Shown here: piece by piece, positions 41,578 to 49,973 of the stretch
Position numbering within the stretch: the first letter of the stretch is position 1
Layout of the letters: each line of letters opens with the position of its first letter
NCBI GenBank assembly: GCA_965263155.1
Contig: OZ253586.1
Coordinates: forward strand, 1,178,001-1,242,000
Direction of reading: 5' to 3'
Origin: JAAXIE01 sp965263155
GTDB lineage: Bacteria; Chloroflexota; Dehalococcoidia; Lucifugimonadales; JAAXIE01
DNA length: 64,000 bases
The notes under the pieces: model-generated
Told to the model about the DNA's origin: nothing
The model's database searches: none
Seen by the model: only the letters and a program-made list of their open reading frames with translations
Program-made: the position numbers and the translations under genes

Positions 41578-42852
41578 ATGATCTCGGAGACCCGCTTGGG
41601 CGCCAGCTACGACCACTTGGTGCTGGAAGAGAAGGATACTTTCAGGGTACACACGCGGGCCTACAGCGACCCCGATGTTTTCGAGCAGGAGATGCGCACC
41701 ATCTTCGAGAACAACTGGGTGTACGTGGCCCATGAGAGCGAGATCGCCCAGCCCGGTGACTACCGCACCTCTGCCGTGGGGCGCATGCCGGTGATCGTGA
41801 GCCGCAGCGCCGAAGATCAGGTGCATGTGATGCTGAACATCTGCAGACACCGTGGCACCGTGGTGTGCAGGGATGAGCGAGGCAACTCTCGATTCTTCCG
41901 CTGCCCCTATCACAGCTGGGTCTACCGCAACGACGGCGCAATAGTGGGCGTGGCTGACCGTGAGGGCTACCCCGAAGGTTGGGAGGAGGGCATCGGCGGT
42001 TTGGTGATGGCCCCCAAGGTAGAGACTTATCGTGGCATGATTTTTGCCAGCTTCAACGAGAACGTGCCCAGCTTGGAAGAGCATCTGGGCGCCCTCAAGA
42101 CCTACGTCGACTACTGGTTCGACCACTCACCGGTCGGCCGCGTGCGGTTGGGCAAGCCCTACCGTGCTTATTTCCCTGCTAACTGGAAGTGCCAGATCGA
42201 GAACTCCACCGATGGTTGGCACGCGCGCTATGTTCACGAGTCGGCCCTGCAGACCATCGAAGAGTACGGCTCCCGCGGTCGCACGGTGGGCTGGCCCGGT
42301 TGCACCCGTGGCTTCCCCCAAGGTCATGGTCTGCTGGAGGCGGAGCGCAATGACGTCCCGCCCGAGGTCGGAACTGAGTTCGACCAGCACTTGGACCTGC
42401 TGCGGGACCGGTATGGGAAGGACGAGGCGGAGCAGCTATACATGCGGCGCCACATCGCGCTCTTCCCCAACCTGCACCTGATGGAGTTCAAGTTCCGCGT
42501 GATACAGCCCGTGGCTGTGGACCGAACCATCATCTATGAGTACCCTGTGGAGCTTGAGGACGTGCCGGAGCCTGTGAACAAGGCCATCTTCCGGCGCATC
42601 GCCCAAGACATATCAGTTTCCTCCGGGTCTTTCGTCTCTGGCGCGGTGAATACCGACGACGCTGAGATTTACTCTCGAATCCAGAGCGGGCTGGCGGCGA
42701 ACAAGCTGGACTGGCTGCAACTGTCACGAGGTCTGTGGCGCGAGGAGCGCCGTCCCGACGGAGAGACCATCGGCGACCGCACCGACGAGGTACCTCAGCG
42801 GGCTGTCTGGCGAGCTTGGGCACGTCTCATGAGCAACGGGAACGAGGCCTAA
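41578..42852 (+). CDS. Rieske ring-hydroxylating dioxygenase alpha subunit (set 2)
   Basis: The 424-aa oxygenase has Rieske ligands Cys89, His91 (CRHRG) and Cys109, His112 (CPYHSW), and iron ligands His215 and His220 (TDGWHARYVH). The likely third ligand Asp is in VNTDDAEIYSRIQSG. This C-terminal pattern (TDDAEIYSRIQ.GL) is closer to benzoate/anthranilate-type oxygenases than to set 1 or 3. ATG 41578 is chosen because GGAGG (41565-41569) lies eight bases before it; ATG 41563 is less well placed. It is followed four bases later by its beta subunit. Confidence 0.92.
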   Translation: MISETRLGASYDHLVLEEKDTFRVHTRAYSDPDVFEQEMRTIFENNWVYVAHESEIAQPGDYRTSAVGRMPVIVSRSAEDQVHVMLNICRHRGTVVCRDERGNSRFFRCPYHSWVYRNDGAIVGVADREGYPEGWEEGIGGLVMAPKVETYRGMIFASFNENVPSLEEHLGALKTYVDYWFDHSPVGRVRLGKPYRAYFPANWKCQIENSTDGWHARYVHESALQTIEEYGSRGRTVGWPGCTRGFPQGHGLLEAERNDVPPEVGTEFDQHLDLLRDRYGKDEAEQLYMRRHIALFPNLHLMEFKFRVIQPVAVDRTIIYEYPVELEDVPEPVNKAIFRRIAQDISVSSGSFVSGAVNTDDAEIYSRIQSGLAANKLDWLQLSRGLWREERRPDGETIGDRTDEVPQRAVWRAWARLMSNGNEA

Positions 42853-42855
42853 TCG

Positions 42856-43371
42856 ATGGCCACCCTGTCCCGCAACATGACCCGCCAGGAGGCCGAGGAC
42901 TTCCTGTACATGGAGGCCCGGCTGCTGGACGAAAACCGGTTGGAAGAATGGCTGTCCCTCTTCACTGCCGACGGCGTTTATTGGTTGCCCATCGACGAGG
43001 AGGACGACCCTGAACGTCAGGCCTCCGTGATATACGACGATCCGTTGCAGCGGGAGAAGCGGGTGCACCAGCTACGGCAAGGGGCCCGCTACTCCCAGTT
43101 GCCTGCGTCACGGACTATCCACTACCTGTCCAATGTTGAGGTGGACTCTTCGCCCGACGGCGAGGCCCACCTCCGGTGCAACGCGCTTATCCTCGAGTTG
43201 CGGCCTGGCGATCACCAAGCTATCCAAAAGGGGCTTGGCAACCAAAGGGTGCTGGCGGGGCGATGTTTCTATCGCTTGGTACCACAGGATGGGGGCTGGC
43301 GCATCGCCCTGAAAAAGGTGCTCCTCATTGATCGCGACATGCCTCTGTACAACCTGACCTTCGTCCTTTAG
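42856..43371 (+). CDS. Ring-hydroxylating dioxygenase beta subunit (set 2)
   Basis: The 171-aa small subunit has EAEDFLYMEARLLDENRLEEWLSLFTADGVYWLPID, then SRTIHYLSNVEV and the C-terminal GGWRIALKKVLLIDRD. It is nearly contiguous with the alpha subunit and with the small gene that follows, forming a three-gene operon. Confidence 0.9.
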   Translation: MATLSRNMTRQEAEDFLYMEARLLDENRLEEWLSLFTADGVYWLPIDEEDDPERQASVIYDDPLQREKRVHQLRQGARYSQLPASRTIHYLSNVEVDSSPDGEAHLRCNALILELRPGDHQAIQKGLGNQRVLAGRCFYRLVPQDGGWRIALKKVLLIDRDMPLYNLTFVL

Positions 43372-43378
43372 GCGGGCT

Positions 43379-43579
43379 ATGGAACAGGAACGTGTAGTCC
43401 TCAAGAACGAATTCGCCACCGTAGAAGTCACCCGGGATGATACGGCTAACGGCAGTCGTCTACTCATAAAGGACCTACAGACGGGCCGACAAGTCTACTT
43501 AGACCCGCTGGAGCTGGAGGCGCTGACGCGGGCGCCGCATAGCGCATTTGCCCGATGGCTGGATCCGGACCTTCATTAG
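43379..43579 (+). CDS. Small protein encoded with oxygenase set 2
   Basis: The 66-aa protein reads MEQERVVLKNEFATVEVTRD, then GSRLLIKDLQTGRQVYLDPL, ELEALTRAPHSAF and ends DPDLH. It starts seven bases after the beta subunit stop. It has no Cys ligands, so it is not a ferredoxin. The strand-rich start and acidic helix suggest a small folded accessory or regulator. I do not recognise a family. Confidence 0.65.
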   Translation: MEQERVVLKNEFATVEVTRDDTANGSRLLIKDLQTGRQVYLDPLELEALTRAPHSAFARWLDPDLH

Positions 43580-43623
43580 GGCGAGCCCGACGGCGCTCGG
43601 CTGCCCACGAGGCAGTAGCAGCC

Positions 43624-43842
43624 TCAGCTTTTTTGCCCTTGTCCAGTGTCCGGCGGGTGGATGCCCAGCTCAATCAAGAGGCTCTTGTCGCCGGTCTGCT
43701 GGAACACTCGCCACGCGTCCATGCGTTTTTGTACTATGTCCCGCTGTTCGTCGGTCACTTCAAGATGTCCCCAGCGGCGCAACACTCGGCCTTCCGAATC
43801 GCGGTGCTTGGCAAAGGGGTCGTCCTTTTTGTCGGAACTCAT
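43624..43842 (-). CDS. Hypothetical small charged protein
   Basis: The 72-aa product starts MSSDKKDDPFAKHRDSEGRV, continues LRRWGHLEVTDEQRDIVQKRMDAW and ends GIHPPDTG. GAGGAC lies six bases before its ATG. It is helical and soluble, convergent with the oxygenase operon. No family is recognised. Confidence 0.55.
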   Translation of the reverse strand: MSSDKKDDPFAKHRDSEGRVLRRWGHLEVTDEQRDIVQKRMDAWRVFQQTGDKSLLIELGIHPPDTGQGQKS

Positions 43843-43898
43843 AAATCGTCCTCGCGCTAGTTATACGTCTACCGCGCTCGATTGCCAAGTCGTGCCAT

Positions 43899-43928
43899 AA
43901 CACAAGGTGCCGCAGGCCAACTTGTGTT
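43899..43928 (+). promoter_or_regulatory. Operator-like inverted repeat upstream of the amidohydrolase
   Basis: AACACAAG (43899-43906) and CTTGTGTT (43921-43928) are perfect 8-bp inverted arms with a 14-base spacer, and the right arm overlaps the -35 hexamer. Arm centres are 22 bases apart (two helical turns), as expected for a dimeric regulator. No dedicated regulator gene is adjacent. Confidence 0.5.
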
Positions 43929-43956
43929 GACCATGTTTCCGCCGCGCCACTACAAT
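43927..43956 (+). promoter_or_regulatory. Sigma-70-type promoter of the amidohydrolase gene
   Basis: TTGACC (43927-43932) and TACAAT (43951-43956) are spaced by 18 bases. The GTG start is 57 bases past the -10. Confidence 0.65.
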
Positions 43957-44013
43957 CGCAGCCACTTGGCCCTAACAATAATTACAGAACCCAAAGCCTG
44001 AAGGGAGACTTCT

Positions 44014-45216
44014 GTGAGACAAGGCTACCGAGTAATCGATATCGACACTCACGTCAACCCCTGTGTTGAGGTGCTGCTCAAGGGCGCCGACAAGGATATG
44101 CGGGACCGCATGGACGACCTGAAGCCGTACCTGCGGGTGGTGACACCACGGCCGGGGCAGGGAGACGCGGAGGACAGGGAGGAGTTTTCGATCATATCCA
44201 TAGCGCCTGTGCGTTACCAGCGGGTGGCAGGCGCCAAGCCCCCCACCGACGTTGATAACAGTGGGACACATAACTTGGCGGGTCGCACCCAGATGGCGAA
44301 CCGGTCTCCCATCGCGGTAGGAGCTGCTGAGGACAACGCCACTGGCCGTTTGCAGGACATGGATGTCGAGGGACGGGATATCGACTTCATCATCCCCGGC
44401 CCGTGGGCCTATGGCGCTCCTGCCATGGACTTGGGACTGGAGAAGGGTCTTTACCGCTCATACCACCAGTACATGGCCGACTACTGCTCCGCGGATAGCC
44501 GACGCCTGAAGAGCATGGTGCTGGTGCCGGGGCGGGACCCGGAATGGGCTGCCCAAGTGATTCGGGACCACATCAAGGAGGACTGGGCTGCTGCCGTGTG
44601 GCCCCTGCTTCCGACAGACATGCCGATAGATGACCCGGACTTGGAGCCGATATGGAAGGCATCGAACGAGGGCAACTTCCCCATCATGTACCACGGCTTC
44701 CACATTGAGCCACCTTACTTCCCTGGCTACCGTGATATCTGGGACAACCCAGCCATGGGCCGTTGCGCGGGACAGACTTGGGGAGGCCAGCGGTTCCTCT
44801 CCTTCATGCTGATGGGAGGCATGCTGGACCGCTATCCCAACCTGCGAGTAGGCACCATGGAATGTGGTCACGGCTGGCTGCCTCAGTGGCTACTGCGTCT
44901 TACGAGGCAGATCGATTACGTCCGTGGGTCCGTGTCGCCCGACCTGAAATTCAGCCCTATGGAGTACACCGAGCAGGGCCGCGTCTTCTGTAGCGTGGAC
45001 CTCTTCGAGGGTGTGGAGATGACAAAGGCGGTGGCCGACATCCTAGGGGACCATGTGCTGATGTACGAGTCGGACTACCCTCATCCGGAGACCATCTACC
45101 CCGACCACACCGATATGGCCATCGCGTGGGAGAACATCCTAGGCAAGAAGGTGCTGGACAAGATGATGTGGGAGAATGCCGCCCGCTACCTGAGGCTCAC
45201 CACATCGCCGTGGTAA
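44014..45216 (+). CDS. Amidohydrolase-family (Amidohydro_2/ACMSD-like) metal-dependent hydrolase or decarboxylase
   Basis: The 400-aa protein begins YRVIDIDTHVNP; the metal motif is DTHVN rather than the usual DxHxH (His13 kept, the second His is Asn15). Later ligands are visible in FPIMYHGFH, MECGHGWLPQWLLRL and the catalytic Asp in LMYESDYPHPE. This matches the family of 2-amino-3-carboxymuconate-semialdehyde-decarboxylase-like enzymes that often decarboxylate ring-cleavage products. GTG 44014 is preceded by AAGGGAG. It has its own promoter and a possible operator. Confidence 0.88.
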   Translation: MRQGYRVIDIDTHVNPCVEVLLKGADKDMRDRMDDLKPYLRVVTPRPGQGDAEDREEFSIISIAPVRYQRVAGAKPPTDVDNSGTHNLAGRTQMANRSPIAVGAAEDNATGRLQDMDVEGRDIDFIIPGPWAYGAPAMDLGLEKGLYRSYHQYMADYCSADSRRLKSMVLVPGRDPEWAAQVIRDHIKEDWAAAVWPLLPTDMPIDDPDLEPIWKASNEGNFPIMYHGFHIEPPYFPGYRDIWDNPAMGRCAGQTWGGQRFLSFMLMGGMLDRYPNLRVGTMECGHGWLPQWLLRLTRQIDYVRGSVSPDLKFSPMEYTEQGRVFCSVDLFEGVEMTKAVADILGDHVLMYESDYPHPETIYPDHTDMAIAWENILGKKVLDKMMWENAARYLRLTTSPW

Positions 45217-45267
45217 GGACTTGCCGCTCTTGGGTATGTTCAAGACGGGAACCCGAGGAGTCTCTCT

Positions 45268-46131
45268 TTGACAGGATATTCGCGCAATCAAGTACCAAGC
45301 CATGACCAGCTATTTAACCCTACGCTTAAGGCCATTCGCGCTTTGGGTAGAAGCGCTTCAATCGCCGAGATAACTCAGCGAGTGATAAACGATTTAACTT
45401 TGCCAGACGGTTTGGCGCAGTTTCCGCATGGAAGGGGAAGACAGACCGAACTGGAGTACCGGTTGGCTTGGGCGAGGACTTACTTGAAGCAATACGGTCT
45501 GCTAGAGAACTCAACAAGGGGCGTGTGGTCTCTGACGCCCCAAGGTTTGAAGTCGGAGGCGGTTGAACCTGGTCAGGTGGTAAGGTTCGTCCAGCAAGAA
45601 CAGCGCAAATCCGATACTGAGACGACTGAGGATGTGGATAATGGCAGTGGGGAGGATTTGCCCGAAACCGAATCGTGGCGCGAAACTTTGGCAGAAACTC
45701 TGCAAGCTATGCCCGCCGCGGGCTTTGAGAGGTTGTGTCAACGGTTGCTGCGGGAGTCGGGATTCATTGAGGTTGTAGTCACGGGGAAGTCGGGGGACCG
45801 GGGGATTGATGGCAGAGGGCAAATCCGACTTGCGGGCCTAATCAGCTTCCCTGTTATCTTCCAGTGCAAGCGTTGGAACAGTAGCGTTGGCCCCAGCGTA
45901 GTCCGCGAGTTGAGAGGCGCTATGCAGGGTCGAGCTGACCGAGGTTTGATTATTACCACGGACCGATTTACTAGAGATGCCCAAACAGAGGCTACGAGAG
46001 ATGGTGCGCCACCCATTGACCTAATCGACGGTGAGTTGTTGATGGACAAGCTAAAGGAATTGAAGCTCGGCGTAAGCACGCACATGGTTGAAGCTGTAGC
46101 CGTGGACAGTGCTTGGTTTAGCTCGGTTTAG
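45268..46131 (+). CDS. Mrr-type restriction endonuclease
   Basis: The 287-aa protein has an N-terminal Mrr_N winged-helix domain (FNPTLKAIRALGRSASIAEITQRV...TYLKQYGLLENSTRGVWSLTPQG). A Ser/Glu-rich linker leads to a C-terminal Mrr_cat nuclease domain with the D-QxK site: Asp181 in GDRGIDG, Gln199 and Lys201 in FQCKRW. Mrr cuts methylated foreign DNA. The TTG start at 45268 is supported by GAGGAG eight bases upstream. It appears intact and solitary. Confidence 0.9.
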   Translation: MTGYSRNQVPSHDQLFNPTLKAIRALGRSASIAEITQRVINDLTLPDGLAQFPHGRGRQTELEYRLAWARTYLKQYGLLENSTRGVWSLTPQGLKSEAVEPGQVVRFVQQEQRKSDTETTEDVDNGSGEDLPETESWRETLAETLQAMPAAGFERLCQRLLRESGFIEVVVTGKSGDRGIDGRGQIRLAGLISFPVIFQCKRWNSSVGPSVVRELRGAMQGRADRGLIITTDRFTRDAQTEATRDGAPPIDLIDGELLMDKLKELKLGVSTHMVEAVAVDSAWFSSV

Positions 46132-46159
46132 TCGCCGGCCTCATCAGGGTCGCCCAGCC

Positions 46160-46549
46160 CTATTCCGCGGCTGCGCTCGCGACTTCCTCGTCCTGCTCGC
46201 CTGTGGCGCCGCTGACGCCAACGGCTCCGGCTAGCTCGCCGTCCTTGTAGATGGGGACGCCCCCAGAGGCCGCGAGGATGTTGAAGTGGACTGAGGCTTG
46301 GAGGCTGCGCAGGACGTCAGGGTTGATCTGTTGCGCGACAAGGCTGGTGGCCCTGCGGAAATTGAGGGCGGTGACCGCCTTGGCCTCGGCTATGTCCGGC
46401 GACATCAGGGAAGCGCCGTCCATGCGGTCCATCTGGACCAACTGCCCGAACTCGTCCACCACTGCGAGGGATATCTGCAGTCCCATCGCTTGGGCCTTGG
46501 CGATCCCTTGGTCTGCGTAGCCTCTAGCCTCTGCCAACGTCATGGCCAT
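46160..46549 (-). CDS. GlcG/HbpS-family (DUF336) protein, second of a tandem pair
   Basis: The 129-aa product contains TLAEARGYADQGIAKAQAMGLQISLAVVDEFGQLVQMDRMDGA, AEAKAVTALNFRRATS and GGVPIYKDGELAGAVGVSGATGEQDEEVA, the full GlcG/HbpS pattern. HbpS-like members bind haem or other small ligands; GlcG occurs with glycolate oxidase. It lies 60 bases downstream of a divergent homologue. Confidence 0.88.
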   Translation of the reverse strand: MAMTLAEARGYADQGIAKAQAMGLQISLAVVDEFGQLVQMDRMDGASLMSPDIAEAKAVTALNFRRATSLVAQQINPDVLRSLQASVHFNILAASGGVPIYKDGELAGAVGVSGATGEQDEEVASAAAE

Positions 46550-46609
46550 GTTTGTATAACCTCATATCGACGGATATCCGGGCTCGATTGCGGGCTTACT
46601 CGTGCCCGT

Positions 46610-47074
46610 CTAGTGCTGAATCTTGTACGGTATGTCGAGGGCGTAGCAGGTGACCCAGTCCTCTAAGTTGACATCCTGCCCGTCCTCCTTGGGCACTTCT
46701 TTGTCGGCTATACGCACCGACAGGCTGCTGGAGAGACCGCCGACGACCTCGCCGTCCTTTTGGATGGGCATCCCACCGGGTCCGGGAAACCCCGCCTGTG
46801 GCAGGAACTGCTGGTAGGCTGCCCAACGTTCGGGGACGCGGTGCATGCGCTCGGAGAAGCCGCCCGTGGGCCCCTTCATGACGGCTGCCAAGTAGGCCTT
46901 GGCTCGCGCCGTGGGCACAGCGGCCGCTGGGGCCCCGTCCATCCGAGAGATGGAAAGGATGTTGCCGCCCTCGTCGGTGATAGCCCAACAGGAGTTGTAC
47001 CCCACCTCGGTGCCCTTCTCCACGGCGCGGTCAATGATTTCTCGCGCTTCTTCCAAGGTCAGACGGTCGGCCAT
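46610..47074 (-). CDS. GlcG/HbpS-family (DUF336) protein, first of a tandem pair
   Basis: The 154-aa relative of the neighbouring gene has TLEEAREIIDRAVEKGTEVGYNSCWAITDEGGNILSISRMDGAP and GGMPIQKDGEVVGGLSSSLSV. It carries a 20-residue insertion (HRVPERWAAYQQFLPQAGFP) before the glycine-rich segment and an extended C-terminus. The GAxG(E/D)QDE end typical of the family is missing, so ligand binding may differ from its partner. Confidence 0.83.
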   Translation of the reverse strand: MADRLTLEEAREIIDRAVEKGTEVGYNSCWAITDEGGNILSISRMDGAPAAAVPTARAKAYLAAVMKGPTGGFSERMHRVPERWAAYQQFLPQAGFPGPGGMPIQKDGEVVGGLSSSLSVRIADKEVPKEDGQDVNLEDWVTCYALDIPYKIQH

Positions 47075-47174
47075 GGTGCAACTCCTGTCGTTCGGGGTGT
47101 TGCCGGGCGCGGGTAGCAGCCGCGGCTAAGCGGTTGTTATTGTAACCTGCGGGCCGATTTCGTTCAAGGTTGGG

Positions 47175-47312
47175 GGTGGTGACAACAGGGCTCCGATACG
47201 CTTGAACGACGGCTAGCGGAGCGGGTTACGCCACCGAAGTTCGGGATGGACCCTGAGTGGCCATCCCACACTCCTCCCTCCTATTCCCCGACGGAGGGTG
47301 TCGTTCACCACC
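47175..47312 (-). rRNA. 5S-rRNA-like sequence with an extra hairpin
   Basis: Read on the minus strand, the block GGGTCCATCCCGAACTTCGG, then GTGGCGTAACCCGCTCCGCT and AGCC, has the order of the helix III/loop B-C and helix II 3' strand of 5S rRNA. Outer arms GGTGGTGA (47305-47312) and TCACCACC (47175-47182) can form helix I. The element is 138 bases, about 20 too long. The surplus is a self-complementary insert (CCCTCC...GGAGGG, about 47276-47298) on the 5' side. No 16S or 23S gene is present, so it would be solitary. It could also be a degenerate copy or another structured RNA. Confidence 0.5.
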
Positions 47313-47462
47313 TACTTGAAGGGCTTGTCCAACAGCCGACATTGGTCCCTCAGGTAGCGGGCTACGTCGTCGTCAAGCGTTAGTGTCGTTCTCATAAAGA
47401 CACCATGATGTCTACTATGATTGATGTCAAGATGCTCTTCGAGAGGCGATGCAGGAGTATAG

Positions 47463-48491
47463 CTAGTCCCAAACTAGGAATGGTATTCCGAACGAGATGG
47501 ACCAGTAGACGACAAAGGCCAGCGCCAAATAGACCGCTACCGCGATCATATTCTTGGCAAGGCGCACCCTCTGCGTGCCTCCCGATATATTAGCCGGCAA
47601 CAACAGCCTCTCAGGCCACCGCAGTCCTGCCCAAACTCCCAAGGTGACCGCCAGCCATCCGACGATCAATTCGCTTATAGCCAAGATGCTAAGCAACTGG
47701 CCCATGGGGACGATGCTTAGATGGTCACGCAGAACGGGCAACTGAAACACGACCTCCACCTTGCCCGCGGTTGTCCTCAAGACAATCAGTGCGATTACCT
47801 CGCAGAGCCCGCCAATCATCACTCGGCGCAGTTGTGGTGTGAACCCAGGCCACTCTGCCAAGGAGGCCATTAGCAACGAGATTACGAGTATGTTGGACAC
47901 TAGGGCCCCGAATCCCCATAACCTCCTGAACGCCAATACGGGCGATTGCCAGTTGTCGGGCCAAGGCAGCCAATATGGCCAACTGTCACCCAGTCCTAGC
48001 AAGAAACCGCCCAAGCCTGCCGTGAGGGTTATTGCCGCAACGTTAACGGCAATTCTGAGCTTCCAGTTGGCCTCTGGCGCAAGCACGGGAACGAGCAATC
48101 TGTCCGGCCACCTAAGGCCGGCGACGACCCCGAGGAACAATGCCAGCCAAAATGCATTGGATAGCGATATTGCCCGGAATAACCATGGTGCATTGCTGGC
48201 AATTTCGGGCACCACGAATATCTGGACGATGAGCATCACGTGGGCGAGGAGTGCAACGCAAATAAGGGCAATAGTCACCCATGACAGCGTCCTCAGGGTT
48301 TGTAGCTCCAGGAATTGGCGATGAATGATTACAAGCCCAGCCACGGGCACGAGGAAGACGACGAGTACTATGAAGGAATAGACGAATAGGACGAACTGCC
48401 CCAAGGGAAGGATGAATACGATACAAGCCGAGAACATTAACCACACCGCGAGAAGCAGCACGGTTCGTACCGTAAGATACGACAGCGCCAT
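47463..48491 (-). CDS. Polytopic membrane protein with an internal duplication
   Basis: The 342-aa product has about nine to ten hydrophobic segments. A segment around residues 120-155 (LGVVAGLRWPDRLLVPVLAP...RIAVNVAAITL) is repeated around residues 285-325 (LGVWAGLRWPERLLLPANIS...RLAKNMIAVAV), so the protein is a two-fold repeat of about five helices plus a cytoplasmic RWP(D/E)RLL loop. I do not recognise the family. It lies downstream of nothing obvious and upstream of the 5S-like sequence on the same strand. Confidence 0.7.
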   Translation of the reverse strand: MALSYLTVRTVLLLAVWLMFSACIVFILPLGQFVLFVYSFIVLVVFLVPVAGLVIIHRQFLELQTLRTLSWVTIALICVALLAHVMLIVQIFVVPEIASNAPWLFRAISLSNAFWLALFLGVVAGLRWPDRLLVPVLAPEANWKLRIAVNVAAITLTAGLGGFLLGLGDSWPYWLPWPDNWQSPVLAFRRLWGFGALVSNILVISLLMASLAEWPGFTPQLRRVMIGGLCEVIALIVLRTTAGKVEVVFQLPVLRDHLSIVPMGQLLSILAISELIVGWLAVTLGVWAGLRWPERLLLPANISGGTQRVRLAKNMIAVAVYLALAFVVYWSISFGIPFLVWD

Positions 48492-48580
48492 CTAGCTGTC
48501 CTGCATCAGGCGTCTGTGCCCGGGGCAGGCCATGCCGGTCGAATGCCCAGCGGTGGGCGTGCCTCTGACGTGGCTCTAGC

Positions 48581-49807
48581 CTACGGAGTGCGCTCGAAGG
48601 GGCTTGCCAGCTCGAACTCCTTGGCTATTTCGCGGGTGGCGGGCAGGACCTCTTGGTCGATTAGCTGGAGGCAGCGCATGGCGTTGTCGTGGGTGATGGA
48701 GCCGTCGTTGGTCCACATGCAGAGGACGCCCGGCTGCACCTCGCTCAGCACTTCGCGGATTTTGCGGATGACCGTTTCGGGGCTGCCCATGATCAAGCGG
48801 TTGTCGTCGATCATCGCTTGGTAGTCCTCGTCGCTGATGGGACCGTAGCGCAGCAGGTCGCCACCGCGAGAGGCCCGCACTGCAGCGGCCCGTGGGTCGG
48901 CGCCTTCGGAGGCCTTGCGGAAGGTCATGTATCCCGGCGGGGCTTGGTACTCCTTAGGGAGGGGCACACGCCCCACGCCCACCAAGGCTTCCAGGAAGCC
49001 GCGGCCATTCTCCTTGGCCTGCTCGTCGGTGTCCTGCACGAACACTGGCAGCATGTAGCCGAAGTGCTCAGGCCCAGCCTCGTAGCCTTGGTCGTGGGCT
49101 GCGTCCTTGTAGATGGCCTGCATTTTGGCGAAAGACGAGGGCACCAAGCCTAGGTAGAAGTAGGGGTAGTGACGCTCGGCGCACCAGAGCACGGTATCCT
49201 CGCTGCCGGTGCCCGGGGCCCACACTGGCGGATGGGGCACCTGCAGTGGTCGCTGGAAGGGGTTGACCACGCGGAATTGGTAGTGCTTGCCCTCCCATCT
49301 GAAGGGGCCTGGAGTGGTCCAAATCTTCAGAATGAGGTCGTGGGCCTCTTCGAACCGCTCCCGGTTATGCACTGGATTGACGTTGGTGGCCCATGTCTCG
49401 GTGCCGACGCCCCGGACGAAGCCCGACACCAGCCGGCCGCCGGAAATCATGTCGATTTCAGCCAGCTCCTCAGCCAAGCGCACCGGGTTCTCGTGGATGG
49501 GAAGAATATTCCCCATCAACACGATCTTGGGGTCCTTGGTGATGCGGGCTAGGATGGCTGCCTCTAGGTTCATGGCGGCGCCGAGGCAGGTGGGGGTGTT
49601 GTGGTGCTCGTTCAGCATCAAGCCGTCGAAGCCGATGTCCTCGCAGAACTCCCACTCGTCGAGGTGCTCGTTATAGATTTGCGAGCCAATACTGGGGTTG
49701 AAGTGGGTGTTGGAAAAGGTTACACGGGAGGCGCTGTTGGGGCTGTTCTTGACGTCCTCCTCGGTGTAGTTGGTGTAGGCCCGTTCGGTGAAACGCATGA
49801 TGAACAC
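48581..49807 (-). CDS. LLM-class flavin-dependent oxidoreductase (monooxygenase type)
   Basis: The 408-aa luciferase-fold protein has LDEWEFCEDIGFDGLMLNEHHNTPTC, ILPIHENPVRLAEELAEIDMISGGRLVSGFVRGVGTE and RWEGKHYQFRVVNPFQRPLQVPHPPVW. The NEHH motif and length match the larger FMN-dependent alkanal/nitrilotriacetate-type monooxygenases. GTG 49807 or the in-frame ATG three codons later (MRFTERAY) is the start. It is divergent from the next LLM gene across a 166-base intergenic region. Confidence 0.9.
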   Translation of the reverse strand: MFIMRFTERAYTNYTEEDVKNSPNSASRVTFSNTHFNPSIGSQIYNEHLDEWEFCEDIGFDGLMLNEHHNTPTCLGAAMNLEAAILARITKDPKIVLMGNILPIHENPVRLAEELAEIDMISGGRLVSGFVRGVGTETWATNVNPVHNRERFEEAHDLILKIWTTPGPFRWEGKHYQFRVVNPFQRPLQVPHPPVWAPGTGSEDTVLWCAERHYPYFYLGLVPSSFAKMQAIYKDAAHDQGYEAGPEHFGYMLPVFVQDTDEQAKENGRGFLEALVGVGRVPLPKEYQAPPGYMTFRKASEGADPRAAAVRASRGGDLLRYGPISDEDYQAMIDDNRLIMGSPETVIRKIREVLSEVQPGVLCMWTNDGSITHDNAMRCLQLIDQEVLPATREIAKEFELASPFERTP

Positions 49808-49973
49808 GACAAGACCTCCTGACCGTACTCCCCTAGGGGCGCGTTGGGGCTAACCTACCCCAAAGCCAAGCGGGCGTCAACGCGGCCCTTTGACCTCGGT
49901 TAACCCTACCCATAGCGGCGCAAATCGGTTATTTTACCCAAGACGCCCCACTTTCATAGCCGGAGGGATCGCC

